Positions 17,419 to 25,820 of a stretch of DNA of 41,151 nucleotides are shown piece after piece. Position numbers and translations under genes: made by a program. Within the stretch, counting starts at the first letter, position 1; every line of letters begins with the position of its first letter. The stretch is from Myxacorys chilensis ATA2-1-KO14 (lineage in GTDB: Bacteria; Cyanobacteriota; Cyanobacteriia; Leptolyngbyales; Leptolyngbyaceae). The DNA lies in the NCBI GenBank assembly GCA_019359275.1, contig JAHHHP010000048.1:1-41151 (forward strand), in the 5' to 3' direction. The notes below the pieces were generated by a model. It was not told the origin of the DNA. It saw only the letters and a program-made list of their open reading frames with translations, and did no database searches.

Positions 17419-17619
17419 CTACCGTGTACACACAAGTCGAGCGATTAGTCATGGCCGAGATCCTTCGCCCCCTAAATCTCCCAAAATTGGGGGACTTTGA
17501 ACCGTTACCATTCTTCGGACGCTAGAGATCTTTCTTTGTCAAAGTCCACCAGCATGGGGGATTTAGGGGGCAGAAGGCGACCCAAACGAAGCGACATCGA
17601 CTTGCTGTGTACACGGTAG
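17419..17619. mobile_element. 201-bp MITE with 10-bp target-site duplication
   Basis: Perfect 13-bp ends, CTACCGTGTACAC at 17419-17431 and GTGTACACGGTAG at 17607-17619, are extended by an imperfect match (CAAGTCG). They are flanked by an exact 10-bp direct repeat, CCCGCAGGAG, at 17409-17418 and 17620-17629. No transposase is encoded, so it is a non-autonomous element moved by an unidentified transposase. Its ends differ from the IS4 element at 31677-32981, although that element also makes a 10-bp duplication. Confidence 0.8.
17468..17570. repeat. Inner palindrome within the MITE
   Basis: CCCCCTAAATC at 17468-17478, continuing to ACTTTGA at 17500, pairs with TCAAAGT (from 17539) through GATTTAGGGGG at 17560-17570. 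Arms are about 32 bp with a loop of about 38 bp. The CCCCCTAAATC motif resembles another interspersed cyanobacterial repeat. It could be original MITE cargo or a third insertion. Confidence 0.65.
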
Positions 17620-17750
17620 CCCGCAGGAGAGGGAGCAAGACTCTAGTTCTCCTTCTCCTGTGGGAGAAGGGGTTAGGGGATGAGGGCAACCCGGAGCTAC
17701 GCAAGTGTTAGAGTTATTCAATCCACGATCCTAAGAACATATGAGGCAAA

Positions 17751-17828
17751 GATCTCCAGTTGTTTCGAGAAACCGGAGACCTAAATCCGCTATTTTTCGG
17801 TTCACGCACTGACGACGGAGAAATAGCG
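17751..17828. repeat. Two adjacent hairpins upstream of the VanY gene end
   Basis: Hairpin 1 (17751-17782) pairs GATCTCCAGTTGTTTC with GAAACCGGAGACC, with a GA-containing loop. Hairpin 2 (17788-17828) pairs CGCTATTTTTCGG with CGGAGAAATAGCG, with two mismatches. They lie 57 bp beyond the stop of the minus-strand carboxypeptidase gene, so they may act in its 3' end or be another dispersed repeat. Confidence 0.5.
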
Positions 17829-17884
17829 AACGAAGAATCAGGTTTATTTCTTCACCCTTTATCCCCGCGAAGCGATCGAAGACC

Positions 17885-18670
17885 TTATCCTTGCTCTCGG
17901 GCTGTCGCAAACAGACGCAGCGCTTGCTCTGAACCCACAAACCGCCAGTGCCAAGGTTCATAAATCACGCGTTGAGCATTGTTAGGGCGAAACGATAACT
18001 CAAATCCAAATTTCTTAGCATTTTTGGCCATCCACTGAAAGGCAGACGAGCGAGCAAACGCTTGAGAAATATCTAAATAGGGAGCGCGACCATCACCAAC
18101 ATCAATCGCATATCCCGTGTGATGTTCGCTGTATCCCGGAGGCGCAACGCTCCTAGCAGCTCCCTCTAGGCCACGCCTCCGCACGCGATCGCGAAATAAC
18201 ATCGCTTGCTCATCAATACTACGAAACCCAGAAATCGGCACAATGGATACCTTACTCGCTTTCGCTGCACTGACCATTTGTTGCCATGCGATCGCGGCTT
18301 CCGGTGCTAATTTTTCCACACGCCCCCCGTATTTACCAACGACGACCAGTGTGGTTAGCTCCGCTTGAGGGTAAGGAAAGTGCCCTAGTTTAGGCGAAGC
18401 CTTAGGGGAAGGGGTATTGAGCGACGGGCGAGGACGTAGACCAGGCAACAACGATGAAGCAGGCGTGCTGGGAGTGGGTGCAGGAGCGGGTGATTTCAAC
18501 AACAATTGTGCAGAGTTGGGGCGTGTCGGCAGTGGCGAAATTGCCGTTGGTTCAACCGATGCGCCCACGCTGAGATGCAGTCCACTATAGTTGAGCGCGA
18601 TGACCCAACTAAAAGACGTTAGGGCAACAATCAGTAAGGCGTGCGATCGTAACCAACTTAAAATTCTCAT
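17885..18670 (-). CDS. D-alanyl-D-alanine carboxypeptidase, VanY/M15B family
   Basis: This zinc peptidase should trim D-Ala from peptidoglycan stem peptides. A short cytoplasmic start and one membrane helix (about 9-27) anchor it. A Pro/Ser/Ala-rich linker (about 45-100) reaches into the periplasm, and the C-terminal VanY domain follows. Catalytic signatures are SGFRS, GYSEHHTGYAIDVGDG (zinc His and Asp) and EPWHWRF (catalytic Glu and zinc His). The frame is open to 18736. The ATG at 18670 (MRILSWLRS) puts the membrane helix near the N-terminus as expected, giving 262 residues. No vancomycin-resistance genes are nearby, so a housekeeping cell-wall role is likelier. Confidence 0.9.
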   Translation of the reverse strand: MRILSWLRSHALLIVALTSFSWVIALNYSGLHLSVGASVEPTAISPLPTRPNSAQLLLKSPAPAPTPSTPASSLLPGLRPRPSLNTPSPKASPKLGHFPYPQAELTTLVVVGKYGGRVEKLAPEAAIAWQQMVSAAKASKVSIVPISGFRSIDEQAMLFRDRVRRRGLEGAARSVAPPGYSEHHTGYAIDVGDGRAPYLDISQAFARSSAFQWMAKNAKKFGFELSFRPNNAQRVIYEPWHWRFVGSEQALRLFATAREQG

Positions 18671-18777
18671 CAACCCAATATTGTTAAAGTAAGCGTTTGC
18701 AGGCAACGTGAATTCATCACCGTCAGTTCTGGACAAGCTATCTTATACACTTGAAATAACGGCACAGGCAAAATTCA

Positions 18778-18981
18778 ATGAAATGGCAAGTGATTCTTGA
18801 ACCGGATGCAGAAACTGGAGAGTGGGCCGTTTGGTGTCCGCAATTACCAGGATGTGTCTCTGCTGGAGAAACGGAACAAGAAGCGTTAGACAACATTCGA
18901 GCCGCGATCGTGCTGTACTTAGAACCAGATCCTATAGATCTAGCCTCTGGCGCGATCGTGCGAGAGGTCTCAGTGGGATGA
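18778..18981 (+). CDS. hicB: HicB-like antitoxin
   Basis: The 67-residue protein has the HicB fold signature: an N-terminal strand WQVILEPDAETGEWAVWCPQLPGC followed by SAGETEQEALDNIRAAI. In type II toxin-antitoxin systems HicB blocks HicA by covering its active site, and the complex represses its own promoter. There is no clear C-terminal DNA-binding domain, so this is the short form. Its stop overlaps the hicA start (ATGA), which indicates translational coupling. The antitoxin is encoded first, as in many cyanobacterial hicBA loci. Confidence 0.88.
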   Translation: MKWQVILEPDAETGEWAVWCPQLPGCVSAGETEQEALDNIRAAIVLYLEPDPIDLASGAIVREVSVG

Positions 18982-19190
18982 CGCGCACCCGTCGAATGAC
19001 GGCTATTGAAGTTGAGCAAATTCTACAGCAGTATGGATTTGTCTTCGTATCGCAGAAAGGAAGCCATCGAAAATGGAGACAGCCGGATTCGAGTCTTCAG
19101 GTGATTGTGCCATTTCATAAAGGTCGAGATTTGCTCATCAGTACAATGCGTAACATTATGCTCAATGCAAGCATTCCAGACACCGAATAG
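18978..19190 (+). CDS. hicA: HicA-like toxin (mRNA interferase)
   Basis: The 70-residue product has the double-stranded-RNA-binding-like HicA fold: an N-terminal helix (AIEVEQILQQYGF), the catalytic His in SQKGSHRKWRQP, and the VPFHKGRDLLISTMRNIM segment. HicA cleaves mRNA when HicB is lost. An open frame extends upstream to 18822, but it overlaps hicB; the ATG at 18978 inside ATGA is the real start. The gene converges on pcrA with an 8-bp gap and no visible terminator. Confidence 0.88.
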   Translation: MTRTRRMTAIEVEQILQQYGFVFVSQKGSHRKWRQPDSSLQVIVPFHKGRDLLISTMRNIMLNASIPDTE

Positions 19191-19198
19191 AAGACAGA

Positions 19199-21550
19199 TT
19201 AATCGATCGACTGGAGGGCGCGATCGCTAATGGGTAAGATCTTCCGCTTCATTCCTGGTAAGCCATCAAATCGGATCGCCAGCGTTGCTTTGGTTCCAGA
19301 GCCAAAGACGTTTGTGATTTCACCCACGCCAAACTGACTGTGAATCACGCGATCGCCAACGCTCCAATCAGCATCGGCATCCGCGTGGTTAACCAGAATC
19401 GGCGACTTAGTTTGAGCCGCACCTTTGGTCCACTTCGCTGGAATCGAGGTTGCCGTATTAGAATCCATCAATTCACGCGGCATTTCCGCCAAAAATAGCG
19501 AAGGACTGGCAGGTTCACGGTTTCCATACAAGCGGCGTTCGCGAGCATGAGAGATGAACAATCGCTCCTTAGCGCGGGTAATGCCAACATAACAGAGCCG
19601 CCGTTCTTCCTCGATCGCTGCCGGATCATCGAGAGAACGATAGCTCGGAAACAAGCCTTGCTCTAGCCCAACTAAGAACACAATCGGAAACTCTAACCCC
19701 TTTGATGAGTGCAATGTCATCAGCGAAACGGTTGTCGTTTCTTCTGGCGTGTTGTCTAAATCTGACGCGAGGGATGCACTCGCTAAGAAGCCAATCAAGC
19801 TCTTGTCGTCTTCATTTTCTTCCTCATATTGCAGCACCGCGTTGTAAAGTTCCTGCACGTTCTGAAAGCGATCTTCCGCCTCGTCTGTGCCTTGCGCTTT
19901 CAGGTCTTGCACGTACCCCGAATCTTCTAATACGCCTTGCACAATTTCATTTGCTGAGACAGCATCGAGCATCTCGCGGTACTTCTGAATGATATTTGCA
20001 AACGCTATAACTCCTTTAGCGGAGCGTCCAGCCAGGGTTTTAACCGAGGTTTCGTCGCTGATGATCTCCCAAAGCGGAATGCCCAACTCGATCGACGCTT
20101 TTTGCAGAGATTCAATGGTCGATTTGCCGACACCCCGACGAGGCGTATTGATCACGCGCAGCAGGCTAATCGTATCGGCAGGGTTTACGATCGCTCTTAA
20201 ATACGCCAACACGTCTTTAATTTCTTTGCGATCGTAGAACCGCAAACCGCCAACAATCTTATAGGGCACACCCCAACGCACCAAAATGTCTTCAAACGCA
20301 CGCGATTGAGCGTTTGTCCGGTAGAGAATCGCGAACTTACCCCAGTGCAAATCAGAATTATTTTGCTCTAGCTTTCGCATTCGCTGAACCACAAATTCAG
20401 CTTCATCAATCTCGTCTTGAGCGCGATAGCAGAACGCAGGTTCTCCCTGTCCGCGAGTGGGTTTGAGAATTTTGTCGATTCGCTCCGTGTTATTTTCGAT
20501 CAGTTCGTTCGCAAGTTGAAGAATGTTCTCAGTGGAGCGATAATTCTCCTGGAGCTTCACCATCGTTCGGGTGTCGTCATCCGGCAACCCATCTCCAAAG
20601 TCGTGTTGAAATCCCATCAAGATGGTGAAATCTGCCATGCGGAACGAATAGATCGACTGGTCAGCATCGCCTACCACAAAGACGGAGCGGTAGTTCCAGT
20701 CATCGAATTTAGTTGCTGACTCTCCATTGGTGACCAACAGTTGAATCAGATCATATTGTGTGCGATTTGTGTCTTGATATTCATCTACTAGAATGTGGCG
20801 AAAGCGTTTGTGCCAATAGGCTCGAATCTGTTCATTCTGACGAAACAGAAGTACCGGAATTAGGATTAAATCGTCAAAATCTACAGCATTGTTTTCGGCT
20901 AATTTGTCTTGATACACGCTGTAGATATTGCTAATCACACGACCTCTAAAATTCGGCTGCTCTTTCTCATACTCTTGCGGAGAAAGTCCTTTGTTTTTAG
21001 CATTGCTAATCGCATACCGAACCGATCGCGGATCGAATTTCTTTTCGTCTAAATTTAGCTGATTGATAATAATATCTTTGACGAGGCTCTGAGCATCTGA
21101 CTCGTCAAAAATGGAGAATGCCTTTGTCCATTTGCGCCCCCGCTCATCCTGAAATTTTTCGATATCAAAGCGCAAAATTCGGCAGCACAGCGCATGAAAC
21201 GTGCCAATCCACAGATCTTTGGTAATGGTTTTGTAGATGTGCGATCGTAGCTTTGTCTGCACGTATCCCGGCAACGACTCTAGCGATTTACCATGCTCAC
21301 GTATTGCCTCACGCTCGGCAAACAGCCGCTCGATCCGCTCTTTCATCTCCTTCGCGGCTTTGTTCGTAAACGTCACCGCTAAGATATTCTCCGGGTCAAC
21401 CCGATGCTCTAGCACCAAATTGGCGATTCGATAGGTCAGTGCCCGCGTCTTACCTGATCCTGCTCCCGCAATCACCAGTAATGGCCCGCAAAAATGCTCC
21501 ACCGCTTGTCGTTGTGAAGGGTTGAGATGGCTCAAGAAGTCAGTAGTCAT
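19199..21550 (-). CDS. pcrA: ATP-dependent DNA helicase PcrA/UvrD
   Basis: This superfamily 1A 3'-5' helicase acts in nucleotide excision and mismatch repair and removes RecA filaments. At 783 residues it has all the motifs: Q motif region LNPSQRQAV, motif I GAGSGKT at about 29-35, Ia VTFTNKAAKEM, II VDEYQDTN, III GDADQSIYSFR, IV QLQENYRST-like (KLQENYRSTENI), V TLHSSKGLEFP and VI YVGITRAKERL. The C-terminal Tudor-like segment (WSVGDRVIHSQFGVGEITNV), known in PcrA as an RNA-polymerase-binding region, is present. It is a single-gene unit divergent from the 50-residue gene. Confidence 0.96.
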   Translation of the reverse strand: MTTDFLSHLNPSQRQAVEHFCGPLLVIAGAGSGKTRALTYRIANLVLEHRVDPENILAVTFTNKAAKEMKERIERLFAEREAIREHGKSLESLPGYVQTKLRSHIYKTITKDLWIGTFHALCCRILRFDIEKFQDERGRKWTKAFSIFDESDAQSLVKDIIINQLNLDEKKFDPRSVRYAISNAKNKGLSPQEYEKEQPNFRGRVISNIYSVYQDKLAENNAVDFDDLILIPVLLFRQNEQIRAYWHKRFRHILVDEYQDTNRTQYDLIQLLVTNGESATKFDDWNYRSVFVVGDADQSIYSFRMADFTILMGFQHDFGDGLPDDDTRTMVKLQENYRSTENILQLANELIENNTERIDKILKPTRGQGEPAFCYRAQDEIDEAEFVVQRMRKLEQNNSDLHWGKFAILYRTNAQSRAFEDILVRWGVPYKIVGGLRFYDRKEIKDVLAYLRAIVNPADTISLLRVINTPRRGVGKSTIESLQKASIELGIPLWEIISDETSVKTLAGRSAKGVIAFANIIQKYREMLDAVSANEIVQGVLEDSGYVQDLKAQGTDEAEDRFQNVQELYNAVLQYEEENEDDKSLIGFLASASLASDLDNTPEETTTVSLMTLHSSKGLEFPIVFLVGLEQGLFPSYRSLDDPAAIEEERRLCYVGITRAKERLFISHARERRLYGNREPASPSLFLAEMPRELMDSNTATSIPAKWTKGAAQTKSPILVNHADADADWSVGDRVIHSQFGVGEITNVFGSGTKATLAIRFDGLPGMKRKILPISDRALQSID

Positions 21551-21714
21551 GGCGAGGGCAAAAAGATGATTTTACTCCATGACCAGCCTATCGCATTCCC
21601 AGAATCGCGCGGTGAGAGAAGTGGTTGAGAAAGCCGAACGGAAGGAAAGCGTGAAGATGCGCGATTAGCTCAAGGGCAATGCTAGGAACCGTACGATCGC
21701 TTAAGAATGGCTTC

Positions 21715-21867
21715 TTAGGAACTCTGACTCGATTCCATTAACCGCAAAAAGCCAAATGTAGCCAGAAAGAAAAATGGAACAAAAAACCACTCTGGAGAAC
21801 TGCGGTACACCCAAACCATCAAAGCCAGCCACAAGAGAAGACTAAGCAGTGCAAGTAACTCACGCAT
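21715..21867 (-). CDS. 50-residue small membrane protein
   Basis: This is a short gene lying in what would otherwise be a gene-free stretch. The frame starts ATG CGT GAG and ends in TAA at 21715-21717. The product MRELLALLSLLLWLALMVWV... has two hydrophobic helices (about 4-21 and 27-44, with WFFVPFFFLATFGFL) and ends MESSQSS. A GAGG ribosome-binding site lies 8 bp before the ATG. The hydrophobic pattern, good start context and absence of overlap favour a real gene. The family is unrecognised. Confidence 0.6.
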   Translation of the reverse strand: MRELLALLSLLLWLALMVWVYRSSPEWFFVPFFFLATFGFLRLMESSQSS

Positions 21868-22194
21868 GGGAATACCTCACGAACTGTTATGGGAGTTCCT
21901 TACGTTCTTCAGTAAGCTCACCGAGAGGTCAGCTAGAAAACCTTAAAGACTTCATAAAAGGTTGATAAAAATTTCTTTTAAGATAGGTTAAGGACAAGGA
22001 TGACTTGTTGAAACGCTGGTATTTCTCCCTACAACTCTTAAATTCTTCACATAACGTCATCTAGCGAGGGTATGTTTAAGCCGCAGGTGGGGAAAGCACA
22101 CCCTTCTTTATCTTTCAGTCTTTATTCCCTTCGCTACAATGAGCAGTAAAGCTGAGCAATAAAGCGCCAGTCCAGTATTTAAAGAGGCATTTCG
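21868..22194. other. Intergenic region upstream of tldD
   Basis: No gene is visible in these 327 bp. A TACAAT box at 22135-22140 lies about 55 bp before the tldD start and could be a -10 element, but the matching -35 region is poor. GAGG at about 22184-22188 precedes the tldD ATG by about 7 bp. The region also separates tldD from the divergent 50-residue gene. Confidence 0.4.
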
Positions 22195-23667
22195 ATGCAA
22201 GCACCGACCTTATTAATCTCTAAGGAATTACCGAGTCTTAAGTACACCTACGCCCCCGATCGCTTCGATGAAACATGGGAAGCTCCCCTTTCCATTCTGT
22301 TGGGGTTAGGACGGGCAGCAGGCGCAGATTTTATTGAATTCTTTTTAGAACGGGTGAACTACATTAGCTGCATGGCGGAAGATGATGCCATCACTAGCAT
22401 TTCACCTCGGCTTTCCACCGGAGCAGGCGTACGTGTGTTTCGAGGCAAAGCAGACTGTTACGTCAGCACGAATGATTTATCGTTCAATGGGCTAAAAGCT
22501 GCCCTAGAGAAGGGTTTGTCAATCATGGGCTTGCATCTGCCCTTGCCCAATGCATTCATTCCTGAAATTCACCTTGAGCTGCTGCGCGACTACGCCACTA
22601 AGAAAGGAAAGGACGCTTGGCTAGGCAACTGTAGCTCCATGCGCGAAATGGGCGATGTGTTGCTCTCCGCGAATGGTGAACTAGCACAAAAGGCGGATCA
22701 CGTCCAGTCGCGTCGGGCGGTCTATTTCCGAGATTGGCAAGAGGTCTTGGTCGCGTCGAGTGATGGCACGTTTGCGCGCGATATTCGCCTGACTCAATCG
22801 GTTGGCTACAGCTTACTCTGTGCAGACGGCACGAATCGGTCTTCGATCAGCAAGCGATCGGGCAGCACCAGCGATCCTGGTTTCTTGAGAACGTGGGACT
22901 ACAAAGCAGACGCTGAAGATGTGTCGGAATCGGCGGCGAAGATGCTGTATGCCGATTATGTCGAGTCGGGCAGCTACCCGGTGATCATGGCCAACCAGTT
23001 TGGCGGCGTGATTTTCCACGAGGCGTGTGGTCACTTGCTGGAGACGACTCAAATCGAGCGCAAAACGACGCCGTTTGCTGACAAAAAAGGTCAGAAGATT
23101 GCTCATGAGAATTTGACGGCTTGGGATGAAGGCATTACCTCCGACGCTTTCGGAACGATCGACATGGACGATGAAGGAATGCCGGCTCAGCGCACGTTGC
23201 TGATCGAGAATGGCATTTTAAAGAATTTCATCAGCGATCGCGCTGGCTCAGCGCGCACCGGACACCCCAGAACGGGCAGCGGTCGTCGTCAAAGCTTCAC
23301 CTTTGCCGCCGCTAGCCGGATGCGGAACACATACATTGCGCCAGGTGAGTACTCGATTGAGGATCTGTTTAACTCGGTCGAGAAAGGCATTTACTGCAAA
23401 AAGATGGGCGGCGGTAGCGTTGGACCTACCGGACAGTTTAACTTTGCGGTCGATGAAGCTTATCTGATCGAGAACGGCAAAATCACCAAGCCGCTCAAGG
23501 GAGCAACGCTCATCGGAGAAGCCACCGAAATCATGGACAAGATTTCCATGTGTTCTAACGATTTGGGTTTGGCAGCCGGATTTTGCGGTTCGGTGAGCGG
23601 CAGCATTTATGTCACCGTCGGTCAGCCTCACATCAAGGTTGATTCGATCACAGTGGGCGGTCGTTAA
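22195..23667 (+). CDS. tldD: TldD metalloprotease subunit
   Basis: TldD with TldE forms a heterodimeric zinc protease that degrades unfolded peptides and processes some ribosomal peptides and antitoxins. The 490 residues include the zinc motif HEACGH (His275 and His280, with Glu276), inside GGVIFHEACGHLLE, the hallmark of the catalytic subunit. A C-terminal Cys-bearing segment (CGSVSGSIYVTVGQP) follows. Its partner tldE starts 86 bp downstream on the same strand, so the pair probably forms an operon. No obvious peptide substrate gene is nearby. Confidence 0.95.
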   Translation: MQAPTLLISKELPSLKYTYAPDRFDETWEAPLSILLGLGRAAGADFIEFFLERVNYISCMAEDDAITSISPRLSTGAGVRVFRGKADCYVSTNDLSFNGLKAALEKGLSIMGLHLPLPNAFIPEIHLELLRDYATKKGKDAWLGNCSSMREMGDVLLSANGELAQKADHVQSRRAVYFRDWQEVLVASSDGTFARDIRLTQSVGYSLLCADGTNRSSISKRSGSTSDPGFLRTWDYKADAEDVSESAAKMLYADYVESGSYPVIMANQFGGVIFHEACGHLLETTQIERKTTPFADKKGQKIAHENLTAWDEGITSDAFGTIDMDDEGMPAQRTLLIENGILKNFISDRAGSARTGHPRTGSGRRQSFTFAAASRMRNTYIAPGEYSIEDLFNSVEKGIYCKKMGGGSVGPTGQFNFAVDEAYLIENGKITKPLKGATLIGEATEIMDKISMCSNDLGLAAGFCGSVSGSIYVTVGQPHIKVDSITVGGR

Positions 23668-23753
23668 TTTTCGCTCAGCTCATGACTCTAAAGGGATGCG
23701 TGCTGATGCGTCCCTAGCCATTTCTATAGCTCTACAACCTTTAAAAGATTTCT

Positions 23754-25097
23754 ATGCCAACGATCAACGAAATTGCATCCTACGCCCAAACCGCCGCGCA
23801 GAAACTGGGCATTCAGAAATTTGACATTTACGGCTCCACGGTCGATGAAACTAGCGTGCAGGTCGATCAGGGCGAACCTCAACAAATGAAAGCCTCGAAT
23901 CGATCGGGCATTACCGTTCGCGTCTGGAATGATGCTCATACGGTTGGCGTTACCTCGACCACCGACGTTGACCTAATCGGTTTGGAACTGGCGCTAAAAA
24001 CGGCTCACGAGGCGAGTGAGTTCGGTGTCAAAGACAATGTGCCCGACTTTAGCCCAGAAGCAACTGCCGCGATCGCTCATGCCAATGCTGCTGATCGGTC
24101 TCCACAGGCAGAAGTATCACAACTGCTTCAAACTCTTGTTGGTGCAGAAAAGGAATTGTTAGACGCGCATCCTGCGATCGTTGGCGTTCCCTACAATGGA
24201 TTGGCGCAGCGAGATATCGATCGCTTCTACCTCAACAGCGTTGGAGCCTTGCGGCATGAAGCCCATTCGTATGCATCGCTCTATCTCTACACCAAAACCG
24301 AAGAAGAAGGCAGAAAGCCGCGTAGCGCTGGGGCCTTTCGGGTCAGCACTGGATTAGCAAAGCTCGACATTAATGGCTGTCTCAAAGAAGCGGCTGAAAA
24401 AACAATTAGCCACCTCAACTATGAGAAGGTAAAAACCGGAAAGTATCGGGTTGTTTTCTCCCCAGAAGCCTTTTTGAGTTTGTTGGGGGCGTTCTCTAAC
24501 TTGTACAACGCTCAAAGCATTCTCGATAACCAGAGTCTTTCGACGCCAGAATCGCTCAATACTCAAATCGCCTCTCCGTTGCTTTCGGTCTGCGATGATG
24601 CACTGCATCCCGATAATGTTGGAGCAGAAACGTTTGATGGAGAAGGTACGCCGACGCGCCGCGTACCTCTAATTACGAATGGGGTCTTGACGAGTCTTCT
24701 GCACAGCACTGGCACAGCAAAGCGAATGAAGACAGAACCGACTGGAAACGCCAATATGGGCGCGAAAGTGACGGTTAGCCCGAACTTCTTTCATGTGTTT
24801 CCGGGAGAAGCGGCTTCGGAGGAATATAGTCTGGGCACAGCAGACAATGTGATTTTGATTGACGATTTGAGCGCCCTTCATGCAGGTGTGCAGGCGTTGC
24901 AAGGCTCGTTTTCGTTGCCGTTTGATGGTTGGTTGGTTAAAGATGGCAAGCGCATCAGCATCGAGTCGGCAACGGTAGCGGGTGATATTCGCGAGGTGCT
25001 GAATTCGATTATTTACGTAGAGAAAGATCTGGAATTTACCGGATCTGGAGTTGCACCTAGAGTGTGGGTGAATGAACTATCGGTGACGGGTGAATAG
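23754..25097 (+). CDS. tldE: TldE/PmbA subunit
   Basis: The 447-residue protein is the non-catalytic partner of TldD. It shares the fold but lacks the HExxxH zinc motif. Family features are the N-terminal KFDIYGSTVDETSVQVDQGE strands, the GAETFDGEGTPTRRVPLITNGVLTSLLHS block, the AKRMKTEPTGNA region, and a C-terminal DGWLVKDGKRISIESATVAG. Order and orientation after tldD are typical. The heterodimer acts in the cytosol. Confidence 0.94.
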   Translation: MPTINEIASYAQTAAQKLGIQKFDIYGSTVDETSVQVDQGEPQQMKASNRSGITVRVWNDAHTVGVTSTTDVDLIGLELALKTAHEASEFGVKDNVPDFSPEATAAIAHANAADRSPQAEVSQLLQTLVGAEKELLDAHPAIVGVPYNGLAQRDIDRFYLNSVGALRHEAHSYASLYLYTKTEEEGRKPRSAGAFRVSTGLAKLDINGCLKEAAEKTISHLNYEKVKTGKYRVVFSPEAFLSLLGAFSNLYNAQSILDNQSLSTPESLNTQIASPLLSVCDDALHPDNVGAETFDGEGTPTRRVPLITNGVLTSLLHSTGTAKRMKTEPTGNANMGAKVTVSPNFFHVFPGEAASEEYSLGTADNVILIDDLSALHAGVQALQGSFSLPFDGWLVKDGKRISIESATVAGDIREVLNSIIYVEKDLEFTGSGVAPRVWVNELSVTGE

Positions 25098-25209
25098 AGA
25101 TTGTTGGCAGCGAATGTAATGAATTAGCGGAAGGGTATTCGTTACCTCTGTTAGCCCATCCGCTGCCACATCGCCTAATCACTAAATTAATATCTGAATT
25201 AATGTCTGA

Positions 25210-25734
25210 TCACTCAATCAATCCGCTCGGAGGCGTGATCTCGATGCGACGATCGCGCAGATTGACAACAGGAACGATCGCTTCGACAAACGGAATCAGG
25301 ATCGATTTGCCCTGCGGAGATTTGACCTCTAGTAAATCGTGACCCGCAGTCAGGACATCAGTTACAGTTCCGACAAGGGCTTGATCGGCTTGGTGATATA
25401 CCGGAAGCCCGATTAAATCTGACACGTGAAATTCGCCGTCTTCAAGCTGAGGGCGGTCGCGCTCTGGAACGTGGAGTGTACAGCCTCGCAACGCTTCTGC
25501 TGCACTGCGATCGCGCACTCCTTCTAACTGCAAAACATACAGTCCTTTTCCATCCAAATAGCGGCCCCCAATCAACTGAATTGGTTCTGGCTCTGGCTGA
25601 TTCGGACGCAACAACCACCGCTCTCCCGGCACTTCAAAGCGCTCTGGAAAATCTGAGTTTGGGTAAACGCGCACCTCTCCCCCAATTCCGTGAGCCGCCA
25701 CGATTTTGCCAATTTCTAAGAACTCAGACGCCAT
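25210..25734 (-). CDS. rimM: Ribosome maturation factor RimM
   Basis: RimM helps mature the 3' (head) domain of the small ribosomal subunit and binds protein S19. The 174 residues contain the N-terminal barrel (IGKIVAAHGIGGEVRVYPNSDFPERF), a linker, and the C-terminal PRC-barrel domain (DLIGLPVYHQ...LVGTVTDVL...LIPFVEAIV). It is convergent with tldE and preceded by a spacer containing a terminator-like hairpin. trmD and rpsP are not next to it. Confidence 0.94.
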   Translation of the reverse strand: MASEFLEIGKIVAAHGIGGEVRVYPNSDFPERFEVPGERWLLRPNQPEPEPIQLIGGRYLDGKGLYVLQLEGVRDRSAAEALRGCTLHVPERDRPQLEDGEFHVSDLIGLPVYHQADQALVGTVTDVLTAGHDLLEVKSPQGKSILIPFVEAIVPVVNLRDRRIEITPPSGLIE

Positions 25735-25778
25735 AATTTGAGCATAAGCAAACCCTGATCACTCTATCACAGGAGCGT

Positions 25779-25806
25779 GGAAGCCGGTTGAGTCACAACT
25801 GGCTCC
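25779..25806 (-). terminator. Terminator-like hairpin between the secreted-protein gene and rimM
   Basis: GGAAGCCGGTTG and CAACTGGCTCC flank a 5-base loop and form a stem of about 11 pairs. It lies 15 bp past the stop of the gene at 25821-26246, in the right place to end that minus-strand transcript. There is no strong U-tract after it, so attenuation or transcript protection is also possible. Confidence 0.45.
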
Positions 25807-25820
25807 CACTGCAAATTCTC

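Larger units (their letters stand above)
17391..17686. repeat. Outer palindromic interspersed repeat, split by an insertion
   Basis: The left arm at 17391-17418 (CCCTCACCCCAACCC... to GCAGGAG) is complementary to the right arm at 17655-17686 (CTCCTGTGGGAGAAGG... to GATGAGGG), with a few mismatches and single-base gaps. This GC-rich CCCTCA/TGAGGG palindrome resembles interspersed repeats commonly seen in filamentous cyanobacteria. The two arms are now separated because a MITE inserted near the left arm. Confidence 0.7.
16900..17884. other. Gene-free repeat-rich interval
   Basis: No convincing gene lies in these 985 bp. The open frames here come from a 21-bp repeat whose unit is a multiple of three, so several frames stay open on both strands. 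The interval holds the tandem array (17025-17276), a nested set of palindromic elements (17391-17686) and two hairpins (17751-17828), each listed separately. A small perfect hairpin (CCTTA-cta-TAAGG, near 16960-16975) lies shortly after the fusion gene. Confidence 0.8.

Noticed and set aside
18738..19019. 93-codon minus-strand frame opposite hicB/hicA
   Set aside because: It is a shadow of two well-supported genes.
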